DNA from: Neptunicoccus sediminis
GTDB taxonomy: Bacteria > Pseudomonadota > Alphaproteobacteria > Rhodobacterales > Rhodobacteraceae
Assembly: GCF_001719615.1 (NCBI RefSeq)
Contig: NZ_MDVX01000014.1
Span: forward strand, 40,745 to 104,744
Direction: 5' to 3'
DNA length: 64,000 nucleotides
Every line of letters begins with the position of its first letter. Within the stretch, counting starts at the first letter, position 1. A program made the translations under genes and the position numbers. Under the pieces are notes generated by a model. The model was not told the DNA's origin and did no database searches. It saw only the letters and a list, made by a program, of their open reading frames with translations. This document shows, piece after piece, positions 52,901-61,500 of the stretch.

Positions 52901-54596
52901 CCGAGGAGCGGGGCAGGTGCAGGCCTACAATCACATCGGGGCCAACGCCTTTGGCTTGCAGGATGCGGGCAAGTTGATTGGCTTTCCCGTTCAACTGCGC
53001 ATAGCTGAGGCTTTCGCCCTCAAAAGCCAGTGCCTCTGCCTCAGGGGTGCGTTCGACCTGCGCTTCAAACGCCTGATGGATACATTGGGATTCGGGAAAG
53101 TCTGTTGCGGTGGCGTTCCAGTCGAACAGCACTTGCTGGCGTTCGGCGTCGGGCAGGATGGTGGGGGTTTCGCCTTTGGCGATCTGGGCGGCCATATGGG
53201 TTAATCGGGCCGCCATAAGGGTGGCAGCCTCGGCCGTGATTTTGCCGGTATCGGCGTGCAAGGTCGTACCTGCAACAGTCAGGGCCGTGCCGGAGATATA
53301 GGCATCATCCGAGAGTCCCAAGGCAGGGATTGCGACATCACCGGGCATCCGGGCAAGCAAGTCGGCGGCAAAGGGGCCGCGGGCTCTGGCTGCGGCGGGG
53401 TCAGAGCCTGCGCGCAGCGGCACCCAATCGGACAAGTAGCCGGAATGGTCATGGGGCAGACCCAGAGCCAAATCGACAGGGTCTTCAGCCAGCGCACTGC
53501 CCAAATGCATCAATGCGCGCGCCAGATGGTCGTGATCACCGGCAAGCGGAATGGCGACGATCTCGCCGGACGGGGCGCCCATGTCGATCAGCGGCAGGGC
53601 GACAGGGGACATGGCTTCTAGGGTGTGGCGCCAGTCTTCTTCGGTTTTCAGCGTGGCTTTCAGGGCTGCAGTCAGGGCCTCGGCCTCGGTTGTATCAAGG
53701 GTGGGCAGCACATCCCCCACGGCCGCGATCCGCGAGGGCGCAACCGGCGTGCCGTAAGCATCACACAATTTGCTTAAAGTTACGGGCGCCGTGGCGGTAG
53801 CGACGGTCAGGCTGTCACTGTCCAAGGCGATCACGGTTCCTGCGCTGGCATCGGCAGAGCTTTTGCCGGCTTCGGCCTTGCCCACCAGAAAGACACCGGC
53901 GGCAGAGGCGAGTTTGGGACAGGACAGCGGGTTCCAGTAAGCGCCATGATCCAACGCCCGGACCAAAGTGGTGATCTGTCGCGCACTCCGGCTGAAATCA
54001 AGCCGTGCGGCGTTCTCTGGCCGGTCGTTCTTGGAAAAATAGCTGCGCTGTGACAGGTCTTGGGCCGTGGTGACAGGGGCCTCTGTTGCCAGTTTCTCGA
54101 TGACTGTGGCAAAGCTGTCGATGGCCGCAGCATAGCATTTGGTGTTCAGGGTCAGTGCGGTTTCGTCCGGGCTGATGTCAAAGAAGCTTTGTGCCAGTAA
54201 ATCCCCTTCGTCGACGCCGCCCGAAATCATGTGCCAGCTTACGCCGTATTCAGCCTCACCGTTCAGCAATGCCCAGACCGGAGCGTTCAAACCTGCATAG
54301 CGCGGCAGGGGGCCGTCATGAAAATTCAGCGCCCCGCGAAGGGGCAGCGCCAATACAGCCTCAGGGATCATATCAAGATTGGCAATCGACATCAGCCAGT
54401 CGAATTCCATTCCGCCAAGGGCCGCACCAAGATCGGTGTCAGGGCTATGCAGCACCAGCCCTGCGTCCTTTGCCCAGTCCGCCACATCAGGGTGGCGGGT
54501 CACAACGGCGACGACCGTATGGCCTGCTTCGCGCAGCATCTCACCACATTGAATGGTCAGCGTTTCATTACCAATAACAACGGCGCGATAGGACAT
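49998..54596 (-). CDS. NRPS loading module: formyltransferase, adenylation domain split by luciferase-like monooxygenase, carrier protein
   Basis: This 1532-residue protein (ATG 54596, GGAG nine bases upstream) starts with a formyltransferase domain (about 1-290) keeping the Asn-His-Asp site: ALNFHDGPLPRYAG near 89-102 and GVDEGDLL near 127-134. After a linker of about 200 residues comes an adenylation domain: 'AYLIYTSGSTGTPKGVMVEH' (647-666) and 'FDISVLELFW' (696-705). It is interrupted by an FMN luciferase-like monooxygenase (about 735-1085; DFSLFYWG, WTPERHFHAFGG, IASGWQPDDF), then continues with NMYGPTETT (1165) and YRTGDL...GRADFQVKLRGYRVE. A carrier domain (FFDLGGHSLLA, phosphopantetheine Ser1442) and a Pro-rich tail end it. 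There is no condensation or thioesterase domain. It probably loads and N-formylates an amino acid that is oxidised while bound, then passed to the PKS. Confidence 0.88.
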   Translation of the reverse strand: MSYRAVVIGNETLTIQCGEMLREAGHTVVAVVTRHPDVADWAKDAGLVLHSPDTDLGAALGGMEFDWLMSIANLDMIPEAVLALPLRGALNFHDGPLPRYAGLNAPVWALLNGEAEYGVSWHMISGGVDEGDLLAQSFFDISPDETALTLNTKCYAAAIDSFATVIEKLATEAPVTTAQDLSQRSYFSKNDRPENAARLDFSRSARQITTLVRALDHGAYWNPLSCPKLASAAGVFLVGKAEAGKSSADASAGTVIALDSDSLTVATATAPVTLSKLCDAYGTPVAPSRIAAVGDVLPTLDTTEAEALTAALKATLKTEEDWRHTLEAMSPVALPLIDMGAPSGEIVAIPLAGDHDHLARALMHLGSALAEDPVDLALGLPHDHSGYLSDWVPLRAGSDPAAARARGPFAADLLARMPGDVAIPALGLSDDAYISGTALTVAGTTLHADTGKITAEAATLMAARLTHMAAQIAKGETPTILPDAERQQVLFDWNATATDFPESQCIHQAFEAQVERTPEAEALAFEGESLSYAQLNGKANQLARILQAKGVGPDVIVGLHLPRSSALLVAALAILKAGGAYLPLDPVYPASRTEFFIEDSGTKVIITDSALAANLPRTSAEIIRVDTVSPESEAGNPVSDVAGHHMAYLIYTSGSTGTPKGVMVEHRNVANFFTGMDDRISHSPPGVWMAVTSLSFDISVLELFWTLARGFKLVISGDESRALVSGDGPAAGVGMDFSLFYWGNDDGVGRDKYRSLLEGAQFADKNGFCAVWTPERHFHAFGGPYPNPSVTGAAVAAVTRNLAVRAGSCVAPLHHTARIAEEWAVIDNLTNGRSGIAIASGWQPDDFVLRPENTPPNNKPAMFEAIRDLRKLWAGETVEFPRQNGEMHGVVTQPRPVSKTLNVWVTTAGNPATWKEAGENGCNVLTHLLGQSVDEVAEKIAIYHAALREAGHNPDDFSVTLMLHSFLADTREQAREIAREPMKDYLRAAAGLIKQYAWAFPAFKKPKGVENPMQIDLASLNAEEMEGILDFAFERYFNDSGLFGTVEDAIERVAEVKAIGVTEIACLIDYGIDVDHVLEGLKPLAQVVAASNQTVADDDYSIAAQILRHNVTHLQCTPSMAQMLAMNEEARTALRQLDHLMVGGEALPGALADELRTLTGGHVENMYGPTETTIWSTTQTAAPGQGAVPIGTPIANTQVYVLGEDMEPRPIGMPGELYIAGAGVTRGYFQRDALTSERFVTDPFKALDPNSAGRGRMYRTGDLVRWEPDGRLHFLGRADFQVKLRGYRVELGEIESVMDRFDGVQQSVVMAREDTPGGVQLVGYMLTEANIDEAALRAEMLRSLPEYMVPRHFVTLEAFPLTPNKKVDRKALPAPVSGKAAPIVVKPTPTTATATKAAPKAAAVDLGSEAEISQKIAEIWSEILGVGQIGPKDSFFDLGGHSLLAVQAHREIRARLGVQKLSITDIFRAPTLGALSEIVAKKAGNTAPKAPPVAAVPQPAQTAPVTPVPPAGGTLTDAMARRREMRKQRQSR

Positions 54597-54600
54597 GGGG

Positions 54601-55590
54601 TTAATCTCCGGTTTGCGAACGGGCCTTGATCGTGTGGTCTCGTTTAGAGGTAAAAAGTTGGGCGATATCGTGACGGGCAAGGGTGCGCAGGAAATGCGGC
54701 GCGCCGCCATGTGGTTTGCGGGTCACTTTGCAGCGCAGCCAGTGCAGCCCGCCACCGCTCAGGTGCAGGGCCGTGGCCAAAGCGGTATAAGCGCGCCCGT
54801 GGTTTTTTGTGAAATAATGCCAGCGCGAGTTGAACCAGTAATCCGGCACGCGGGACCATTCCTTCATCCCTGTAGACACCGATCCCAGATGGGTAACGAC
54901 GCTGTCTTGCAGAAACATCACCCTGTGACCTGCCTTCTGGGCGCGGCGACACAGGTCTGTTTCTTCAAAATACAAAAAGAAGGTTTCGTCAAAAAGGCCG
55001 ATTTCGTCCAGCACGTCCTGACGCATCATCACCGAGGCCCCCGCCAGCCAGTCGACAGGCCCGGAGCTGTTGCGAGGATCGGGCACGCGATGGGATTTCA
55101 ACAGGCGGCTGACGGGGCCCAGTTTCACAGAGCGTTCAAACTCGCTCCAGAAGGAAGGGAAGCGGAAGGTGGTGATGTGACGTATCTCGTCCTCACCCTC
55201 TATATAGCTGCCAGCGAAACCGGTGCCGGGTGTGGTGTTCAGATGGTCGTAAAGCACCCGGATGGCCCGTGGTTTGGGGAAGGCATCCGAGTTCAGAATA
55301 TAGACGTAATCGGGGCGTGATCCATCCGAAAGCCCGGCCCGGATGCCAACGTTATTGCCCGCGCCATAGCCCCCGTTATGGCCCGACTGGATGACCCTGA
55401 CATTGTCCCGGCCCTGCGCCGTCACACGGGCGCTCAGGGTTTCGTACGACCCGTCCTGACTGTCATTATCCACAACCAGAATTTCACCAGGCAGACCCTC
55501 CATCGCTCTGTGGGCGGCTTCAACGGCCTTCAGGGTCATTTCAGCGGTTTTGTAATTCAGAATGATGGTCAGAATGGTCGGGTCAGACAT
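54601..55590 (-). CDS. GT2 glycosyltransferase (rhamnosyltransferase-like)
   Basis: This 329-residue GT-A protein has 'TIILNYKTAEMTLKAVEAAHRAM', 'ILVVDNDSQDGSYETL', 'QSGHNGGYGAGNNVGIRAG', 'YVYILNSDAFPKPRAI' and 'AGASVMMRQDVLDEIGLFDETFFLYFEETDLCRRAQKAG', the common signature of rhamnosyl- and related transferases. Its start codon directly follows the PKS stop (TAA-ATG) and its stop is five bases before the NRPS start, so it is expressed with both. That placement suggests glycosylation of the polyketide-peptide product, possibly with dTDP-rhamnose supplied by the rfb operon of the same replicon. Confidence 0.88.
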   Translation of the reverse strand: MSDPTILTIILNYKTAEMTLKAVEAAHRAMEGLPGEILVVDNDSQDGSYETLSARVTAQGRDNVRVIQSGHNGGYGAGNNVGIRAGLSDGSRPDYVYILNSDAFPKPRAIRVLYDHLNTTPGTGFAGSYIEGEDEIRHITTFRFPSFWSEFERSVKLGPVSRLLKSHRVPDPRNSSGPVDWLAGASVMMRQDVLDEIGLFDETFFLYFEETDLCRRAQKAGHRVMFLQDSVVTHLGSVSTGMKEWSRVPDYWFNSRWHYFTKNHGRAYTALATALHLSGGGLHWLRCKVTRKPHGGAPHFLRTLARHDIAQLFTSKRDHTIKARSQTGD

Positions 55591-58500
55591 TTATTCGGCG
55601 GCTTCCTGAAATTGGATCTGATCGCGGGGGCGTTCCAGATACCGGCGGATGCGGGCAGCAAGCACGCGCACATTGGGTTCCAAAACCATGGAATCGTGAT
55701 CGCCGGGCACCTCGAATATCTGGATATCGGGGGCGAATTTGCCCCAGTCGTTATCGTCATAGAGATAGACGCGCTCATGGCTGATCAACCTGTCGCCTAC
55801 GGTCCATTTGGGCGCAAGTTGCGGGCGGAACAGCGCCAGCGTGCCATCCCAGGCTTGCACCTGATAGGCACCGACGCTTTCCAGAAACGCATCCTGAATG
55901 GCGACGTTGTGGAATTGCTGGCCGTCTTCGGCGGTTTCCTCGCGGGTCTGACGCTTGCGCATTTCCCAGGCAATGCGGTCGCGGGCCCAGTCGCGGAAAT
56001 ACCCCAGCCCGCCCTTGCGGATATCCTGTAACTTGATCCTCAGCCTGTCGGCTTTTTCTATTCCGGGACGCACCGGCAGGGGGGTGTCCAGCAAGACCAG
56101 CGCTGCGATTTCTTCGCCATCTGCGCGCAGTTGCCGGGCTATTTCAAACGCGGTGATGCCACCCCCTGAAAACCCGCCCAGATGATAGGGGCCATGGGGC
56201 TGCACCTGACGCATCTCGGCGATGTAGTCGGCCGCAGCGGATTCAATCGTGCGATGGGGCGGATCGTCCCCCAGCAATCCGCGCGCCTGAAGCCCGTAGA
56301 ACGGACGGTCACTGCCAATCAGATGGGCCAGATGGCGCAGGTTCAACACATTGCCAAACATCCCTGCCACAAGGAAAAAGGGTGGTTTATGCCCGCCTTC
56401 GCCCTGATGCATCGCGACCAGATGGGTGAAACGGCGGGGCGGGGCTTTGGGTTTATCCGCTACTGCCGCCTCGTCGCTATCGCCATCCGTGACACCGCGT
56501 GCAGCAATCAATTCGGCGCATTTGCGGATTGTGGGGGCTTCAAACAGCACGGATATCGGGAAATCGACCTGATAGGCTTTGCGGATCTGTGCAAACAGCC
56601 GCACGGCGATCAGGGAATGGCCGCCAAGATCAAAGAAACTGTCCTCGACTCCGATCTGATCGACGCCCAGAAGGTCCTGCCAGAAGGCGGCGAGGCGTTC
56701 TTCGATGGCATTCGAGGGGGCCACAAAATCACTGTCCAGTTGTGGCCGCGAGAATTTCTGGCTGTCTTCGGTGTCGGTATCGTCAGATTGTCCGGCCTGT
56801 GTGATAAGCGCGTTCAGATCGAGCGAGGACAGGATGATCTGGCGGTGCGTTCCCATCAATGCTTGCAGGAACAGGTCGGCGCCTTCTTCGGCCCGGATCC
56901 CCTGCGACAGATTGTGGCGCAGCCGTTCTTCGGCGGGCGACAGGGGGCGTGCAGTATCGTCGGGCGCTTGCGACGGGGCTTCGTCCTGCGCACCAAAGCC
57001 CGAAATTTCTTCCATCTGGCGGATTGAGAAGCCGCTGATTTCCACGCAGACCGTCCCGTCGGGGGCTGCGAGTGTGATGTCAAAGCTGGCGATATCCCCG
57101 TCCGAGGTGTTGTCACCCGCGTTGCGCACCCAGCTGACAATTTCGCCGGGCAGCGGTGCGTAAACCTTGACCGAGCGGTAACTGACCGGCACCCAGAGGT
57201 GCTGGCTGGCATAGCCCGCAATCAGTTCCATTGCCCAACCTGTCGCCAGATCCATCAGGCCGGGATGCAGCAGATAGCCCTGATCCGTGTCTTTTGCAGC
57301 GGCAGCGGGCAGTTTCAGACGTGCGATGCCTTCGCCGTCCCCGAGCGCAGTGGATTGCAAAACACGCCAGCGCGAACCAAAATTCAGATGCGCCTCTTGG
57401 GGGGAGGTGATCCAGCCTGTTTCCCCTGCCTCAACCGGCGGGTTACAGCGGGCGGTGATGGCCGCGACATCCAGCGGGGCTGGTGCTGCCAGAGGCAGGA
57501 TTTGCAAGCTGGCTTGGGCGTTTTGCGCAAACCCTCCCTGTCCGCCGCTTTCCACCAGAAACCCGTAACCCGCATCGCTGCGCGGCAGGGTCAGGCGCAA
57601 ATCAACCGCGCCCGCATCGCCCACCGCAAAGGGGCGCAGGAAATACAGGTCGCGAATTTCAAAGGCTGCCGTTTCCCCCATGGCATGCAGCGCCTCGATT
57701 GCCATTTCCAGATAGCCGGTGCCCGGAACCAACGCATCGCCGGCCTTGGTGCGGTGCTCGTCCAGAAACCAGCGGTCGGCCACAGTGTAGCTTGCGGTAA
57801 AGACCCTGTTTCCGGCGCGGTCAAACGTGGCCTGATCCAGCATGGGGGCGTTTATCTCGTGAACTTCCGGGGGGGTGGCACTGCCGGTGCGCGCCTCCAT
57901 TGCGTCGGCGGCCATGCCCACATCGGCCCAGATGCCCCAGTTTATCGCCCGCACACGGGTCTGGTCGCCGCTGCGGGATTTGGCGTAGGCATTAAGATAT
58001 TCATTGGCGGCCACGTAATCCACCTGCCCGATCGGGGCTGTCGCGGTGGAACTGGAGGCAAACAGCACGAGCCAGTCCAGCGTCCCGTCCGGAAACACTT
58101 CGTCCAGCACATTGGTGCCGTGGATTTTAGGGGCAAAGACGTCTTCGATACTGGTGACATCCTTGGTCATGATTGGCGCGTCGTCGATATGGCCGGCAGC
58201 ATGGATGATGCCGTTGATCGTACCCAGCTCGGCTTCAATCGCGGATTTTGCATCGCGAATGTCTTCTACATTGCTGATATCGGCAGCGAAGGTCATGATG
58301 GTTCCGCCCAGTGCCTCAAGTCGCTGCAGGGCTGTAATCCGGCGGGCAAGCGGGGCTGTAGCCGCTGTGTTCTTCAGGACCCTGTCCCAGGTTTCGCGCG
58401 GTGGCAGGGGGCTGCGCGCAACCAGCGCCAGCTTTGCACCTGCACGTTTGATCAGGGTCTCGGCCAGCGTCAGCCCGATGCCGCCAAAGCCGCCGGTAAT

Positions 58501-61500
58501 CATATAGACCCCGCCCTGTTTCAACACGGGGAGTTCCCCCTCGGGGGGATCGTCCAACGGGGCGGGACGATAGGTCAGGGCATAACGTTTGCCCCCCCGT
58601 ATCAGGGCGGTGTCATTGTCCGGCTCCGCCAATGCGTCCTCAAGGATATGATCGACCAGTTGGTTAACCTGATCCTCGGGCAGGGCATATTTCTTGGGCC
58701 CGGACCGGGGCGGCAGGGTAATGTCGAGCGTTGAGACCGTCAGATGCGGAAACTCGCGCGGGATCACACGGGCCGGACCTGCAAGGGTTGCCTTTTCAGG
58801 GTGGGGCAGGGGTTCGTCCCTGTGCTGTGCCGCGCCATTGCTGAGCGCCAGAATATGGATGTCTTCGGGCAGGTCTTCGCCGCCAATCGCCTGAGCGAGG
58901 AAAAACAGGCTATAGAACCCCTGTTCCTGCACCCGATGGAAAAAGCTGGAACCGGGGCGGAAACTTTCGTCAGGGGTGATCATCCAGCCGTGCAGGATAC
59001 GGGTGGGGATCAGATCGCGGGTGTTGAGGTCTGATATCAGGGCGTCATAGCTTTCGCGGCCCCGTTCGGGGGCAATGAAATAGCCGCCCTCTCCATCCCG
59101 GGAAAAAGTGTCTCCGGTGCGCACGGTGATCACGTCATGACCAGCGGCACGCAGTCGTTTTGCGGCCGCAGTCACCAGCCCTGCCTCATCGGTGAAGGCC
59201 AGCCAGACCTGTTTTTCCGCCTCGGACAGATCGCCCGTCACATCCACGTCACAGGCAGCATAACGCGGCACCCATGCGGGTCTGTAACCCCAGTTTTCAG
59301 GCGTGTCGCTCCGGGTCAGCCATTGCGCATCGGCATCGGATTTGGCCATGCCGGGTTCAATGAAATAGGCAGCATGCTGGAAGGCATAGGTGGGCAAAGG
59401 CACGCGGTGACGGGGAACGCCGCCCCAGATCTGATCCCAGTCAAATGTTCCGCCCACAGCCCAGATCCGGCCCAGCATCGCCATGAAATAGGCGTCATCG
59501 GCCACGTCATCCTGCTGGTGGCGCAGGGTGTTCACAATTTGATTGGCCTGTACCTTATCGTGTTGCCCCGCCAGCGCGGACATCGCCCGTCCCGGCCCGA
59601 CCTCAATGAAGACCCGTTCGTCTTTTGACGCAAGGGTGCTCAGGCAATCGGCAAAATGCACCGTGCCGCGGAGGTGTCCAACCCAGTAGTCGGGGTCTTG
59701 TGCCTGTGCATCAGTGATGAAATCGCCGCTGCGGTTGGATGTAAACGGAATCTGCGGTGCCTTCAGGGGGATTGCGCGCAGATAGTCGCCAAAATCTTTC
59801 AGAATAGGTTCCAGCATCCGCGAATGGGCGGCGATATCAATCGGAATGCGCTGGCAGTCGATACCGTCGGCTTTCAATCGCGCTTCAAGAACATCCAGTG
59901 CGGCCTGCGGTCCGGTCGCCACGCTAAGGGAAGGTGCATTCACCGCCCCGAGATCCAGTTCATCCCCTAAAAGCGGTTCAAGCTGGTCTGCGGGCAGGGC
60001 GATGGACAGCATGCCCCCCGCAGGAACGGTGTCAAACAGCTTGCCGCGCAAGTGAACAAGGCCGATGCAATCTTCAAATGACATCACCCCTGCCACGCAA
60101 GCAGCAGTGTTTTCCCCCATGGAGTGTCCTACAAGCGCAGCAGGCGTGACGCCCCAGCTGATCCAGAGCTGCGCCAGCGCATATTCCACAATCATAATCA
60201 GCGGCAGTTGCACCGAAGGCTGCGTCAGCCGGGAGTCGGCGGCTTCTTCGGCCCCCGGTTCGGGCAACCACAGCGCGCGGATGTCGTAATCCAGCTTGGG
60301 TTGCAGAATTTCCAGACCCTTATCCATCCATTCGGTAAAAACGGGTTCGGTCTCATAGAGATCGCGGGCCATGCCTGCATATTGGGCGCCGCCGCCCGGA
60401 AACATAAAGACGTAATCGGGATCATCGCCCAAAACGCTGTGGGAAAATGCGCGACGTGGATCGTTCTTTTCCAGCTGGTCAGCGGCGTCTTCGTGGCTTT
60501 CGGCCACGATCACCCTGCGGCGTTCAAAGCCCCGCCGCCCGTTTTTCAGGGTCCATGCGATATCGGCCAGATCCTGTTCGGGATGGGCCCGCAGATGTGC
60601 TGCCAGCCGGGCAGCATTTCCGTCAAGTGCTGCCTTGTTGCGCCCCGATACAGTCAGAATCTGAAACGGCCAGTCCGAGGGCTGCGTTTCTGCCCGGTCC
60701 GGGGCTTCTTCCAGCACCACATGGGCATTGGTGCCGCCAACGCCCAGAGAATTGACTCCGGCGCGGCGGGGGCCTTTGTGACTGATCCAGTCTGTTAGCT
60801 GATCATTGACGCGAAAGGGGGTTGTTTCAAAATCAATCGCAGGATTGGGTTTCTCATAGCCCAAGGACGCCGGGATCTGTTTGTGATGGAGCGCTAACGA
60901 CGTCTTGATCAGACTGGCCACACCGGCGGCAGTATCCAGATGGCCGATGTTGGTTTTTACCGATCCCAAACGGCAAAATCCGACCTCTTGTGTGGTTTCG
61001 TTAAAGGCTTGCGTCAGTGCGGCCACCTCAATCGGGTCGCCCAGATAGGTGCCGGTGCCGTGACATTCGACATAGTCGATGGTGTCGGCAGGGGTGTCAG
61101 CGATCATCTGTGCTTCGGCAACGGCTTCGGCCTGACCATCCACCGAAGGCGCAAGATACCCCGCCTTTGCCGCGCCGTCATTGTTGATCGCGGAACCTTT
61201 GATCACCGCCCAAATGTGATCGCCATCGGCAATCGCGTCTTTCAGGCGACGCAGAACCACAACGCCGGCGCCCGATCCGAACACCGTGCCCTGTGCGCGG
61301 TGGTCAAAAGCATGGCAATGACCGTCCGGCGACAGCACTTCGCCTTCTTTATAGATATAGCCGCGATCCTGTGGCAGTTCGATCGTGACACCGCCCGCCA
61401 GAGCCGTGTCACATTCGCCCGACAACAGGGCTTGCGTGGCGTAATGGGTGGCAACCAAGGAGGTGGAACAGGCGGTTTGTACGTTTACCGAAGGCCCTTT

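Noticed and set aside
57199..58734. 511-codon open frame on the plus strand inside the PKS
   Set aside because: The opposite strand encodes well-conserved KR and DH domains; the plus frame has no recognisable domain and no ribosome site.
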